The notes under the pieces: model-generated
Told to the model about the DNA's origin: nothing
Databases searched by the model: none
Seen by the model: the letters and a program-made list of their open reading frames with translations, nothing else
Made by a program: the position numbers and the translations under genes
Assembly: GCF_000169435.1 (NCBI RefSeq)
Contig: NZ_AAYB01000001.1
Coordinates: 1,240,001 to 1,304,000 of the forward strand
DNA: 64,000 nt
Direction: 5' to 3'
From: Roseobacter sp. CCS2
GTDB taxonomy: Bacteria > Pseudomonadota > Alphaproteobacteria > Rhodobacterales > Rhodobacteraceae
Shown: in pieces, positions 55,411-64,000 of the stretch
Layout: each line of letters starts with the position of its first letter
How positions within the stretch are numbered: position 1 is the stretch's first letter

Positions 55411-55938
55411 TTAGAAGCTAAAGGAAACGCGGGCTTTGAATGTGGTCACACCAACATCAAGGTCCGTATCGTTGTAATCTTCAAACTCGTGTTGCAGGAT
55501 TTCTGCGCCAACGGTCATGTTTTGTGTCACTGGCAGGTCATAACCTACACCGACCAAATACCCATTGTCGTCACCCAATCCCGGGGACGTTGCCCATACC
55601 ACACCGGCAGTACCATATGCCAAACCGCCGCCCAGCTCTGTACCGATGCGACCCTTCAGGCGCGTGGTTGAGTCGACTTCCTGCGCGCCGCCTGCAATTT
55701 CGTATTCGGTTACGTCATAGTCGATTTCGCCGCCATAGACGATTGCACCGTTTTGCACATTGTAACCAGCAAAGATGCCGTAGGACGGGCCGTCGCCGGT
55801 CAGTTCAGCTGCGCCATCAACGTCGATGTCTGATCCACCAATTTGGAAACCAGCGTATGGGCCGGTCCAATCTTGTGCGAAGGATGCGATAGGTGCGGCA
55901 GCAAGAGCAGCTGCAATGACGAGGGAGTGAAGTTTCAT
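55411..55938 (-). CDS. Outer-membrane beta-barrel porin-like protein
   Basis: A 175-residue protein with a clear signal (AAPIASFAQ cleavage) and alternating strands ending in FKARVSFSF, the C-terminal aromatic signal for barrel assembly. WTGPYAGFQIGGS and YGIFAGYNVQNGAIVYGGEI resemble the Omp25/OmpW-like eight-stranded barrels of alphaproteobacteria. The start at 55938 follows AAGGA. Its function is unknown, likely structural or small-solute permeation. Confidence 0.9.
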   Translation of the reverse strand: MKLHSLVIAAALAAAPIASFAQDWTGPYAGFQIGGSDIDVDGAAELTGDGPSYGIFAGYNVQNGAIVYGGEIDYDVTEYEIAGGAQEVDSTTRLKGRIGTELGGGLAYGTAGVVWATSPGLGDDNGYLVGVGYDLPVTQNMTVGAEILQHEFEDYNDTDLDVGVTTFKARVSFSF

Positions 55939-56207
55939 TTCGTGTTCCTTGTTGAAGTTAATGAATGGTTTACGGCGGGCCAATCGCTCTGGATTTACGG
56001 CTTTGCTCAACGTTTTCGTGAGGATGTTGTGAGCGCCTCATTCCCTGCCATCACACTTGAACCGGGGCTGGCTGGGGCAACAAAGCGAAAGATTGCCACC
56101 GAAAAGGCTTTTTTCTTTACGTCGCGGGGGCAGTCCCATTAACGTGCGCCTACTGGGGCGCGTCGCGTCTCTATTGATAAAAGAACACAAACATCGGGGA
56201 CATTCTC

Positions 56208-56549
56208 ATGGGTAAAAGAGACGATTTGATTGCAAAGTATGCAGACGACCTGAAGAACAAATGTGGCATGACGCCAGATATGGATCTTCTCACAAAGGTG
56301 ACAATTGGATGTGGCCCAGCCATTTACAATGCAGACGCCGCGACCGTGGCCAGCAGTCAACCAGCGGAACTTGAGACCGTGAAAAGCAACTTCCTGATGA
56401 AAAAGCTTGGCTTGAAAGACAGCCCAGAGCTGGATTCAGCAATCAGTTCTGTCCTCAACACATATGGCCAGTCCGAGCGCAACAAATATCGCGCCGTGGT
56501 CTATTACATGCTGACAAAACACTTCGGTAAAGAGTCAGTCTACAGCTAA
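56208..56549 (+). CDS. DUF2853 family protein
   Basis: A 113-residue soluble protein matching the DUF2853 family: start GKRDDLIAKYADDLKNKCGM, then VTIGCGPAIYNADA, FLMKKLGLKD and RAVVYYMLTKHFGKESVY. The family is widely conserved but without a known role. No membrane segment or signal is present. It has its own terminator at 56571-56597. Confidence 0.9.
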   Translation: MGKRDDLIAKYADDLKNKCGMTPDMDLLTKVTIGCGPAIYNADAATVASSQPAELETVKSNFLMKKLGLKDSPELDSAISSVLNTYGQSERNKYRAVVYYMLTKHFGKESVYS

Positions 56550-56570
56550 ACGGACACCGAATTTTTGACG

Positions 56571-56597
56571 AAACGCCCGCCATTGCGCGGGCGTTTT
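56571..56597 (+). terminator. Intrinsic terminator of the DUF2853 gene
   Basis: Arms AAACGCCCGC/GCGGGCGTTT with loop CATTGC and T-run to 56597. It begins 21 bases after the stop codon. Confidence 0.9.
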
Positions 56598-56753
56598 GCG
56601 TTGTTTGGACGCAGATGCGATAGATTTGAATTGTTTTCGAGGTGCTTAGCGTTTGCCTGAACCCGCAATATCTTGTTAGACAAACACATGGGCCAGAACG
56701 GTCCGAACCAGAGATTCAGTTGCGTGTGGTGGAGATGGAGCACGCGGGGTGAG

Positions 56754-56786
56754 AGAGGGTTCGGAGCAGGTCCGAACCCTCTTTTT
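56754..56786 (+). terminator. Orphan intrinsic terminator
   Basis: Twelve-base arms AGAGGGTTCGGA/TCCGAACCCTCT with loop GCAGG and five T after it. The T-run is on the plus strand only. The preceding plus-strand gene already ends at a terminator at 56571-56597, and bases 56598-56753 hold no credible ORF, so a small RNA gene may end here. Confidence 0.85.
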
Positions 56787-56790
56787 AATT

Positions 56791-57210
56791 TTATGGCTTT
56801 GTTTCACCCAAATCACAGATGATTTGCCACTCTTCGTCTGTGACAGGCTGCACAGACAAACGTGAATTGTTGACAAGCACCATATCAGAAAGGCGGGGAT
56901 CGGCCTTGATAGTCTCTAGTGTCACCGGCTTGGTAAATGGACGTACTGCCTTGATGTCAACGCAGTCCCAACGGTCATCGTCGGTCGTGCTGTCAGGATG
57001 TGCCTCGGCACAAACCTCAACGATACCGACGATTTCCAGCCCGGTGCGCGAGTGATAAAAGAAGCCCTTTTCGCCAAGTTTCATCGCCCGCATGTTGTTA
57101 CGCGCCTGATAATTCCGCACGCCGTCCCATTCTTCGCCAGCCTCACCTTTGGCGACCTGCGCGTCCCAGCCCCAGACATCGGGTTCCGATTTAAACAACC
57201 ACCGGGCCAT
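56791..57210 (-). CDS. EVE-domain protein
   Basis: A 139-residue EVE (PUA-like) protein, family name from conserved residues. MARWLFKSEPDVWGWDAQ, GVRNYQARNNMRAMKLGEKG, FFYHS and MVLVNNSRLSVQPV are hallmarks. EVE domains read modified bases in DNA or RNA in characterised relatives. The start at 57210 overlaps the yciI stop (TGATG); an in-frame start seven residues earlier is less likely. Confidence 0.92.
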   Translation of the reverse strand: MARWLFKSEPDVWGWDAQVAKGEAGEEWDGVRNYQARNNMRAMKLGEKGFFYHSRTGLEIVGIVEVCAEAHPDSTTDDDRWDCVDIKAVRPFTKPVTLETIKADPRLSDMVLVNNSRLSVQPVTDEEWQIICDLGETKP

Positions 57211-57482
57211 CAGCCGATCACCTTTTTCCATGCGCGCAAGGTGACATCGCTGAAAAGCCCTGCTTTGGCGTAAGGGTCGTTATCGGCCCAGGCCTGTGCG
57301 GCTGCCAGATCGTCAACTTCCAACACGATCAGCGAACCACACATCTGCCCGTCATCGTCCAGCACAGGGCCTGCCATCTCAACCACACCGGTTTCGGCGA
57401 TGTAAGCCAAATGCGCCTCGCGGTTGTCCATACGGGTTTGCAAGGCGCCGGATTTGTCTTTCGTCATCAGGGCAACGCGCAT
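57210..57482 (-). CDS. YciI-family protein
   Basis: A 90-residue ferredoxin-like fold protein of the YCII family. The conserved start MRVALMTKDKSGAL, RMDNREAHLAYIAETGVVEM and NDPYAKAGLF are present; the His and Asp of the pocket (HLAY, NDPY) are kept. Its exact reaction is unknown. It starts immediately after the gpsA stop and is coupled to the EVE gene. Confidence 0.91.
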   Translation of the reverse strand: MRVALMTKDKSGALQTRMDNREAHLAYIAETGVVEMAGPVLDDDGQMCGSLIVLEVDDLAAAQAWADNDPYAKAGLFSDVTLRAWKKVIG

Positions 57483-58445
57483 TTATTCTTCCTTCAAAGG
57501 GCGCGAAAGCAGTGTATTCAGTGCCGTCGCCACGTCTGTTTTGTCTTCGGTCAGGTCTGCAACTACAGTACAAATGGGCATATCAATGTCCAGTTCACCC
57601 GCCAATTGGCGCACAGCGCGCGCCGTTGCCGCCCCTTCAACAGTGGTGTTCGGGTCAAAGTCCGTGCCGGTGCCAAGGGCAAGACCATAGCGATAGTTGC
57701 GCGATTGGTCCGACGTACAGGTCAGCACCAAATCACCAAAACCAGACAGACCAGAGAGCGTATCCGGCTGTGCCCCCAGCGCCAGCGCCAAGCGCTGCAT
57801 TTCAGGGAAACCGCGGGTAATCAGTGCCGCACGCGCGCTTTCACCCAGCTTTGCACCGATAGCGATCCCAGAGGCTATTGCCATAACGTTTTTGAGCGCG
57901 CCGCCCAATTCGCCCCCAACAGTGTCTGTTGTGCGGTAAATCCGCAGGCTGGTCGTCGATAATGCTGTTTGCAGCATCGCGCCCATTTCATCATCGGCAC
58001 AAGCCAGTGTCAGCGCGGTTGGCAGCCCCCGCGCGATGTCGGCGGCAAAGCTGGGGCCCGTCAGCATTGCAGGCACAGCCCCTGTCACCAAATCACGGAT
58101 CGTGCTGGCCGGACCTGTCATGCGCTTCAGGTCGATGCCCTTGCAGCACGCCACAAGGTTCTTGCCGCCCAATGTTTCACTATGTGTGGTCAGGAATGCA
58201 GGCAAAGTTTGTGCAGGAATGGCAAGCAGGATCGTGTCACATACAAAAAGCGGCTCTAATTCGGCGGAAATAGTTATGTTTTGAGGGAGCTCAACGCCCG
58301 GCAATTTTGGATTGCTGCGCGTGTTTTGCATCGCTGAAACGGCGTCTGCACTGCGCGACCATAGGTGTATATCATTCCCGTCCAGCGCCAGCGCAACCGC
58401 CAATGCCGTGCCAAAAGCACCGCCGCCTGCAATTCCGATCTTCAT
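57483..58445 (-). CDS. gpsA: Glycerol-3-phosphate dehydrogenase [NAD(P)+]
   Basis: Makes sn-glycerol 3-phosphate for membrane lipid synthesis. The 320-residue protein has the nucleotide loop [31 protein letters not shown] and the catalytic Lys in [15 protein letters not shown]. The ATG at 58445 overlaps the tsaD stop, fixing the start. Downstream genes yciI and EVE follow without gaps. Confidence 0.97.
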   Translation of the reverse strand: MKIGIAGGGAFGTALAVALALDGNDIHLWSRSADAVSAMQNTRSNPKLPGVELPQNITISAELEPLFVCDTILLAIPAQTLPAFLTTHSETLGGKNLVACCKGIDLKRMTGPASTIRDLVTGAVPAMLTGPSFAADIARGLPTALTLACADDEMGAMLQTALSTTSLRIYRTTDTVGGELGGALKNVMAIASGIAIGAKLGESARAALITRGFPEMQRLALALGAQPDTLSGLSGFGDLVLTCTSDQSRNYRYGLALGTGTDFDPNTTVEGAATARAVRQLAGELDIDMPICTVVADLTEDKTDVATALNTLLSRPLKEE

Positions 58446-59524
58446 GCTTTTGCTCCTTTTTTGCCTGATCCTAGCATGGGTGCCGCCCGCCCGTCCAAAG
58501 GCCAACGTGGACGGGCAGAAAGGGTCAGGTCATCGTATTCGCCAGCCATCATCCGTTCTATCCCTGCATATGCGATCATTGCGGCGTTATCGGTACACAA
58601 ATGCAGGGGTGGTGCCATGAAATTAGTGTCTAACGTGGCGCAAAGCGCTAATAATTCATCTCTGACCGATTGGTTGGCAGCCACACCGCCAGCGATTGCA
58701 AAACTTCGTTTTGCCGGTGTCAATTCCAGATACTCAGCAAGCGCGCGCCGCGTTTTTTCTGTTAGCACATCAGTAATTGCGGCCTGAAAACTTGCACTCA
58801 GGTCCGATTGATCCTGCGCCGTCAGCCCGCCTTTTTCGGCAACAACGCTATCGCGCGCGCGCAGAATGGCGGTTTTGAGACCAGAAAACGACATATCGCA
58901 CCCAGGCTGGTTCAGCAGCGGGCGCGGCAAGGCAAACCGCTTTGGATCGCCCGTCTTCGCAGCCTTTTCGATAGATGGGCCGCCGGGCTGCGGTAGCCCC
59001 AGCAGGCGCGCGGTTTTGTCAAATGCTTCACCCGGGGCATCGTCAATCGTGCCGCCGATGCGTTGAAAGGTGTCATGCGCTTTAACAATCAGGAACTGGC
59101 AATGCCCGCCTGAAACCAGCAGCATCAAATAAGGATAAGCCACTTGATGCGTCAGCCGCGGGGTCAATGCGTGCCCGGCAAGGTGATTTACCCCGATTAA
59201 TGGCAATCCTGTCGCCGCACACAGCCCCTTGGCGCACATCACACCGGATAATACGCCACCAATTAGGCCGGGACCTGCGGTAACCGCGATACCGTCAAGG
59301 TCAGAGAATGTCAGTTCAGCCTCAGCCAGTGCTTCTTCAATGCAATGATCCAGCTTTTCGGCATGTGCCCGGGCTGCGATCTCTGGCACGACACCGCCGA
59401 AATCGGCATGGAGCGATGTTTGGCCATACACGACCGAAGCCAGCACATCATGCCCGCGCACCACAGCGGCGGCGGTATCGTCACAGCTGCTTTCGATGCC
59501 AAGGATGGTCAGAGTGCGATTCAT
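58442..59524 (-). CDS. tsaD: tRNA N6-threonylcarbamoyladenosine transferase TsaD
   Basis: Transfers the threonylcarbamoyl group to A37 of ANN-decoding tRNAs, with TsaB and TsaE. The 360-residue protein has [16 protein letters not shown], the ASHAEK-like [10 protein letters not shown], and the metal site [29 protein letters not shown] is the ATP-binding strand. The start at 59524 gives [13 protein letters not shown]. It is divergent from hemD over 71 bases. Confidence 0.98.
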   Translation of the reverse strand: MNRTLTILGIESSCDDTAAAVVRGHDVLASVVYGQTSLHADFGGVVPEIAARAHAEKLDHCIEEALAEAELTFSDLDGIAVTAGPGLIGGVLSGVMCAKGLCAATGLPLIGVNHLAGHALTPRLTHQVAYPYLMLLVSGGHCQFLIVKAHDTFQRIGGTIDDAPGEAFDKTARLLGLPQPGGPSIEKAAKTGDPKRFALPRPLLNQPGCDMSFSGLKTAILRARDSVVAEKGGLTAQDQSDLSASFQAAITDVLTEKTRRALAEYLELTPAKRSFAIAGGVAANQSVRDELLALCATLDTNFMAPPLHLCTDNAAMIAYAGIERMMAGEYDDLTLSARPRWPLDGRAAPMLGSGKKGAKA

Positions 59525-59595
59525 GGCGGTTCCGGTTGCGTGTTTGTCGTTGCCGAGTAACACTGCGACAGCGCGCAAACAATGGTGCCTCAATA

Positions 59596-60300
59596 ATGCC
59601 GACCGTCATCCTGACCCGCCCAAAAGCACAAAGCGCACGCTTTGCAACAAAGCTAAAGGCGCAGTGGGATGGACCGTTAGAGATTATTATTGCCCCATTG
59701 ATTGAAATTGTGCCGGTCGCTGCCACTTGTGACGTACCGGACGCCATTATTTTTACCTCTGCCAATGGTGTGTCGGCATCTGAAAGGCTTGGCCTGCCGC
59801 GCGGCCTGACGGCATGGTGTGTTGGGTCAAAAACAGCCGAACTGGCGCGGACCGCTGGGTTTGCGCCGGTCGTCGGGCCGGGAGACGCTGATGGGTTGGT
59901 CGCCGACATCATTGCGGCCAAACCGACCGGCGCGCTTGCGCACATCCGCGGCAAACACGCACGCGGTGACGTGAGCGCCCGTTTAAACGCCGCTGGGATT
60001 ACCTGCGCGGATGTCGTGGTCTATGATCAAAGGGCGCTGAACCTCACACAAGAAGTAAAACGCGCGGTCGCTGCGCAAAGCTTGGTGATCTTCCCCCTGT
60101 TCTCGCCGCGTACTGCGACGATACTGAATGGTGAGGGGCCGTTTGATGCAGCCGTTCATGTTGTGGCACTTAGCGATGCTGTGAAATCGGCAGTCTCGCC
60201 AAAGGTTGCAACGCAGATCACTGTGGCAGCCAGCCCGGATGGGAACGCGATGCTTTCGGCAACGTTAAGTGTCATGAGAACGCAAATTGGTCGCACTTAG
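59596..60300 (+). CDS. hemD: Uroporphyrinogen-III synthase
   Basis: Cyclises hydroxymethylbilane to uroporphyrinogen III. HemD is poorly conserved in sequence; this 234-residue protein has [48 protein letters not shown] and [10 protein letters not shown], all family-like, and is followed by mitofilin and HemY, the usual order. The ATG at 59596 lacks a strong ribosome site. No hemC is beside it, so the preceding enzyme is encoded elsewhere. Confidence 0.89.
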   Translation: MPTVILTRPKAQSARFATKLKAQWDGPLEIIIAPLIEIVPVAATCDVPDAIIFTSANGVSASERLGLPRGLTAWCVGSKTAELARTAGFAPVVGPGDADGLVADIIAAKPTGALAHIRGKHARGDVSARLNAAGITCADVVVYDQRALNLTQEVKRAVAAQSLVIFPLFSPRTATILNGEGPFDAAVHVVALSDAVKSAVSPKVATQITVAASPDGNAMLSATLSVMRTQIGRT

Positions 60301-60394
60301 GTCAGGTTGGATTGCTTGAGGGTCCAGCAGATGCGCGATAGTCTAGGTTTTCACCTGTCAATCTGGCCGGTGGGGGCGCTGAAAGGGTGAAAAC

Positions 60395-61573
60395 GTGGCA
60401 AAACAGCCAGCCAAGGGTCGCAAGACACCAGCAAAACCGGAAAATACGGCAAGAACCGAAGCGGCGAAATCCGAATCGGTAACGGCCTCCAAGCCGATGA
60501 TCGACACCATTCCTGCTGAAGTGCACACCAAAGCAGCGCCGGAAAAGAAAAAAGCTGTGGAAAAATCGGCTATGCCTGCTGTCGAAAAACCTAAAGTCAC
60601 CCCAGCACCTGAAACGCCAAAAACACCCGCGCGCCCCAAAGCGGCAGAGCCTGCCCAAGGTGCCGGTTTCTTGCCGTTGGTACTTGGCGGTTTACTGGCC
60701 GGCGTCATCGGTTTCGCTGTTGCTTCGCTGACAGCACCCGCAGCCGATACAACATTGTCCGAACAAATTGCTGTCCAGTCATCGCAAATCAACAGTCTGG
60801 AACAACGTCTGGCTGCAGTACCCGAAGTGGACCTAAGCGGTATTGAAGCCGCGCAAGCGGATTTGGCGGCGCAGATTTCTGACATCACCGCCCGCGTCAC
60901 CGCGTTGGAGGACCGGCCTGCCGGCACTGTGATCTCGGATGCGGCCGGCGAAGGTGTCGCGAGCGAGCTGGATGCCTTACGTGCGCAGATCGCCGAAATG
61001 ACAAATGCAGCCCAGACGGAATTGACGGAGGCGCGCGCGCAAGCCGCATCCATTGAAGAGAATGCAGCAGCGGCAGCGCGCAACGCCGCAGCTCGCGCTG
61101 CATTGGCCCGTGTTCAAATAGCGCTTGAAAGCGGTGCGCCAATCGGTGCAGCTTTGGGTGATCTTGAAGAGGCGCTGGGCGAAAGCGCACCCGATGCCCT
61201 GATCGCAGTGCAGGATGGCGTGCCCACACTTGCCAGTTTGCAAGACCAGTTCCCGGACATGGCTCGTGTCGCCTTGGCAACCGCGCGCAGCGAAGGTGTA
61301 TCCGGCGAAGAGACAACCGGCTTTGGTGCATTCATGCGCAATCAATTCGATGTCCGGTCAACGACCCCACAAAACGGTGACAGCGCCGATGCTATTTTGT
61401 CGCGGGCAGAGGACGCGGTGCGCACAGGGCGGTTGTCCGATGCATTGGCCGAGATCAGCGCCTTGCCCGAAGTGGCCCGCGCTGAAATGTCAGACTGGCT
61501 GGGTCAGGCCGAAGCGCGCGCTGATGCCATCGCCGCAGTTGATATGCTTTCTACATCCCTTTCAGATAACTAA
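60395..61573 (+). CDS. Mitofilin (Mic60)-like inner-membrane protein
   Basis: A 392-residue homologue of mitochondrial Mic60. A Lys/Ala/Pro-rich cytoplasmic region (1-88) leads to one membrane helix (GFLPLVLGGLLAGVIGFAVA, 91-110). A long coiled coil follows (about 120-250), then the mitofilin domain (PTLASLQDQFPDMARVALA, DALAEISALPEVARAEMSDW). In alphaproteobacteria Mic60 shapes intracytoplasmic membranes. The start is GTG at 60395 behind GAAAGGG. It lies between hemD and hemY. Confidence 0.88.
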   Translation: MAKQPAKGRKTPAKPENTARTEAAKSESVTASKPMIDTIPAEVHTKAAPEKKKAVEKSAMPAVEKPKVTPAPETPKTPARPKAAEPAQGAGFLPLVLGGLLAGVIGFAVASLTAPAADTTLSEQIAVQSSQINSLEQRLAAVPEVDLSGIEAAQADLAAQISDITARVTALEDRPAGTVISDAAGEGVASELDALRAQIAEMTNAAQTELTEARAQAASIEENAAAAARNAAARAALARVQIALESGAPIGAALGDLEEALGESAPDALIAVQDGVPTLASLQDQFPDMARVALATARSEGVSGEETTGFGAFMRNQFDVRSTTPQNGDSADAILSRAEDAVRTGRLSDALAEISALPEVARAEMSDWLGQAEARADAIAAVDMLSTSLSDN

Positions 61574-61584
61574 AGGCGAACCTT

Positions 61585-63033
61585 ATGCTTTGGTCCCTCA
61601 TTAAAATAGTGGCGTTTGTTTTAGCCGTAACCGCACTCACCTACGGCGGCACGCAGCTAATGGAAGTGGATGGCGGGGCGACCGTGGATGTTGCCGGTCA
61701 GGAATTCACGCTCAGTACGCTGGAAATGGTCTTTGCCCTTGGTGCATTGGTCGTTGCGGTTTGGTTGGGGCTAAAGCTTTTGGCGCTTTGCGTGGCCACG
61801 TTCAAATTCCTCAACGGCGATGAAACCGCGATTTCGCGTTACTTCGACCGTAACCGCGAACGAAAGGGTTATGAGGCGCTCAGCGAAGGTATGATGGCGC
61901 TAGCGTCAGGCGAAGGGCATCTGGCGATGACCAAAGCGGCGCGGGCAGATAAGTATCTGCAACAGCCACAGCTGACAAACCTGCTTACGGCGCAGGCGGC
62001 CGAGATGACGGGCGATCGTAAAACAGCCGAAGAGACATACAAGAAACTGCTGTCCGATGACAAAACCCGCTTTGTCGGGGTGCGTGGGATCATGAAGCAA
62101 AAGCTAAGTGATGGTGATACGGATACCGCAATGGCGCTGGCGCAAAAGGCCTTTGCCCTGAAGCCAAAGCACGAAGAGACGCAGGATGTACTGCTGCGTC
62201 TGCAAGCCGAAAAGTCTGATTGGGCTGGGGCGCGCAAAACCCTTGGTGCTAAGCTCAAGTCCGGCAGCCTGCCGCGTGATGTTCACAAGCGGCGCGATGC
62301 TGTGCTTGCCCTGTCCGAGGCCCGCGATATTCTGGACGAAGGCAAAACCATTGAGGCCCGCGAGGCGGCCATTGAGGCCAACCGCCTATCGCCTGATCTG
62401 ATCCCTGCGGCCATCATGGCTGCGCGTGGCTATATCGGTGAAGGTAACGCCCGCTATGCGACGCGCGTTTTGACGAAGGTTTGGAATGCGCAACCGCATC
62501 CCGACATTGCAGCAGCCTTTGCAGAGATTGCGCCGGATGAAAGCAGCGATGAGCGCCTTAAACGGTTCACCAAGCTAACAAAGACAACCGCCGACCATCC
62601 TGAAACAAAGATGCTGATGGCCGAATTGCACATCGCGGCAGAGGATTTCCCAGCGGCCAAGCGTGCGCTGGGCGAATTGGTTGAAAAAGACCCGACGGCC
62701 CGTAATCTGACAATCATGGCAGCCATTGAACGCGGCGAGGGTGCGGACGACTCCGTGGTACGCGGCTGGCTGACCAAAGCGCTGACCGCGCCGCGCGGCC
62801 CGCAGTGGATTTGTGGCAATTGCCAGCATATCCATCCCACATGGGCGGCCACCTGCGATAACTGCGGATCATTTGATACGCTTGCTTGGAAAACGCCACC
62901 GGCAAGCGATGTCGCCATGCCCGCCGGCACCGAGATGTTGCCACTGATTGTCGGGCAGACAAAAGAGGCACAATTGCCGTCAACTGAAGTTGTCGAAGAG
63001 GCCATTGTCGTTCAGGGCGAAGAAGCCAAGTAA
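61585..63033 (+). CDS. hemY: HemY-type TPR membrane protein with zinc ribbon
   Basis: A 482-residue protein. Two membrane helices (about 5-24 and 48-70) with the short loop between them form the HemY_N domain. TPR-like helical repeats run from about 100 to 390 (ALAQKAFALKPKHEETQDVL, REAAIEANRLSPDLIPAAIM). Near the end is a CxxC...CxxC zinc ribbon: WICGNCQHIHPTW and CDNCGSFDTLAW. This layout resembles LapB (YciM), an LPS-control protein with membrane anchor, TPRs and rubredoxin-like end. HemY itself has no clear function. Confidence 0.88.
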   Translation: MLWSLIKIVAFVLAVTALTYGGTQLMEVDGGATVDVAGQEFTLSTLEMVFALGALVVAVWLGLKLLALCVATFKFLNGDETAISRYFDRNRERKGYEALSEGMMALASGEGHLAMTKAARADKYLQQPQLTNLLTAQAAEMTGDRKTAEETYKKLLSDDKTRFVGVRGIMKQKLSDGDTDTAMALAQKAFALKPKHEETQDVLLRLQAEKSDWAGARKTLGAKLKSGSLPRDVHKRRDAVLALSEARDILDEGKTIEAREAAIEANRLSPDLIPAAIMAARGYIGEGNARYATRVLTKVWNAQPHPDIAAAFAEIAPDESSDERLKRFTKLTKTTADHPETKMLMAELHIAAEDFPAAKRALGELVEKDPTARNLTIMAAIERGEGADDSVVRGWLTKALTAPRGPQWICGNCQHIHPTWAATCDNCGSFDTLAWKTPPASDVAMPAGTEMLPLIVGQTKEAQLPSTEVVEEAIVVQGEEAK

Positions 63034-63156
63034 GCCCACAGCGCATAAATTTTAGGCTGCCTGAAATGGCGGGCTATCACCGGCAAGACTGGTTGTTGTA
63101 AAGTCCTATAGCACCTGTTTAACTAACCCCAGCCACTGGGGAGTGCGTACACGAGT

Positions 63157-64000
63157 ATGAAAGATTTTGGATCAGAAACGTTTCTGCGTTTTGATAATGT
63201 GAAGAAAAGCTATGACCAGAAAAATCTGGTCGTCAAAGGCTTCGATATGGATGTGAAAGAGGGGGAATTTATTACCCTTCTTGGTCCGTCGGGGTCCGGT
63301 AAAACCACCGTCTTGATGATGCTGGCAGGCTTTGAAAGCGTGACGTCCGGCGATATCGCGATCAGCGGTAAATCAATCAACAGTACGGCCCCGAACAAGC
63401 GCAACATCGGTATGGTGTTTCAGAACTATGCTTTATTCCCGCATATGACGGTGGCCGAAAATCTGGCGTATCCATTGAGCGTGCGCAAGATGCCAAAAGC
63501 ACAAATCAAGGAACGTGTTGCCCAGTATCTTGAGTTGGTTGAACTGTCCGCGTTTGGTGATCGCCGCCCTGGTCAATTGTCGGGCGGACAAAAACAGCGT
63601 GTCGCCTTGGCGCGTGCGATGATTTTCCAGCCTTCGCTGATCTTGATGGATGAACCCCTTGGGGCGCTGGACAAAAACCTGCGCGAACAGATGCAGTTTG
63701 AAATTACGCGTCTGCACAAGCAGATCGGCTTTACCGTGATCTATGTGACCCATGATCAGACCGAAGCGTTATCAATGTCTGACCGCATCGCCGTGTTTAA
63801 CGATGGTGTTGTGCAGCAATGCGCGCCCCCGTCTGAATTATACGAACGCCCGGTGAACGCATTTGTTGCTGACTTTATCGGCGAAAATAACTTTGTCGCG
63901 GGTCAGGTCACAAACCTGACGGATGGCGTGGCCCAAGTGAAAACCGATGCTGGCACGATCACGGCACGCGCGGCAGAAGGCCTGACAGATGGTGCTGCTT
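63157..64000 (+). CDS. PotA-type spermidine/putrescine ABC ATPase (3' partial)
   Basis: The first 281 residues are visible; the gene runs off the window. Walker A is LLGPSGSGKTT, signature LSGGQKQRVALARAM, Walker B LILMDEPLGALDK, and the switch His is in YVTHDQTEALSMSD. The regulatory OB-type domain begins after VADFIGENNFVAG. Length and motifs fit polyamine or ferric-type importers of the PotA class; substrate is not certain. A GGGGAG lies 14 bases upstream of the ATG, further than usual, and no better start is in frame. Confidence 0.9.
   Translation, partial: MKDFGSETFLRFDNVKKSYDQKNLVVKGFDMDVKEGEFITLLGPSGSGKTTVLMMLAGFESVTSGDIAISGKSINSTAPNKRNIGMVFQNYALFPHMTVAENLAYPLSVRKMPKAQIKERVAQYLELVELSAFGDRRPGQLSGGQKQRVALARAMIFQPSLILMDEPLGALDKNLREQMQFEITRLHKQIGFTVIYVTHDQTEALSMSDRIAVFNDGVVQQCAPPSELYERPVNAFVADFIGENNFVAGQVTNLTDGVAQVKTDAGTITARAAEGLTDGAA

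Noticed and set aside
55939..56207. Hidden gene or RNA in the 269-base gap between the barrel protein and DUF2853 genes
   Set aside because: No credible ORF, strong hairpin or terminator was seen; it probably holds the two divergent promoters.
59525..59595. Missing hemC between tsaD and hemD
   Set aside because: The 71-base gap is too short for any remnant; hemC is simply elsewhere in this genome, so no loss can be claimed.

Overview
The window reads as chromosome of a marine alphaproteobacterium of the order Rhodobacterales (Roseobacter group). The evidence is gene content and order: methyltransferase/comF/grxC/nitrilase/marR/ubiG, rimP-nusA-ylxR-infB with a YlxR-L7Ae fusion, parvulin-argJ-mutT divergent from secA, dnaK-dnaJ-radC, lptC-lptA-lptB-hpf-ptsN without rpoN, and hemD-mitofilin-hemY. 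Medium GC, frequent ATGA/TGATG gene overlaps and very short spacers fit this group. A genus cannot be assigned from the sequence; Loktanella/Yoonia/Octadecabacter-like relatives are plausible. I found no rRNA, tRNA, CRISPR array, insertion sequence or phage gene, and no gene-free stretch above 300 bases.

Layout. 1-2316: end of an ABC exporter and an RNA uridine methyltransferase. 2405-6030: envelope and signalling block (two L,D-transpeptidases around a CAP-domain lipoprotein, a soluble Ser/Thr kinase, a small DUF6522-like protein). 6105-12174: hemH, an NDUFAF5-like methyltransferase, comF, grxC, a nitrilase-fold amidase, marR, ubiG and a proline iminopeptidase. 12234-17691: a four-gene oligopeptide-type ABC importer. 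17692-18560: a lone AT-rich NYN-domain nuclease gene behind a promoter and two hairpins. 18690-24019: the rimP-nusA-ylxR-infB translation/transcription operon. 24291-28034: an ECF sigma/anti-sigma pair facing mutT, argJ and a parvulin isomerase. 28230-32035: secA and an exported protein of unknown function. 32032-35961: dnaK-dnaJ-radC on the minus strand with a heat-shock-type promoter.

36167-44924 is the most interesting part. It has a polysaccharide-export permease, then cysQ (PAP phosphatase), kdsB (CMP-KDO synthesis), galU (UDP-glucose), two tandem family-2 glycosyltransferases, a GT14-type transferase with a large extra domain, and a double-domain sulfotransferase. Precursor supply, glycan assembly, sulfation and disposal of the sulfation by-product PAP lie together. 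I read this as a candidate pathway for a sulfated, KDO-linked surface glycan.

44921-49679 (minus strand) is the KDO/LPS-transport operon (RNase D-like, kdsD, lptC, lptA, lptB) followed by hpf, with a large leader hairpin, and ptsN. 49748-52957 holds a GGDEF-EAL protein, a GNAT acetyltransferase and an HD hydrolase. 53194-56549 holds ahcY, an extensin-like protein, an outer-membrane barrel and a DUF2853 protein. 56791-59524 (minus) is tsaD-gpsA-yciI-EVE. 59596-63033 is hemD, a Mic60/mitofilin homologue and a HemY-type TPR protein with a zinc ribbon. The window ends inside a PotA-type ABC ATPase gene.
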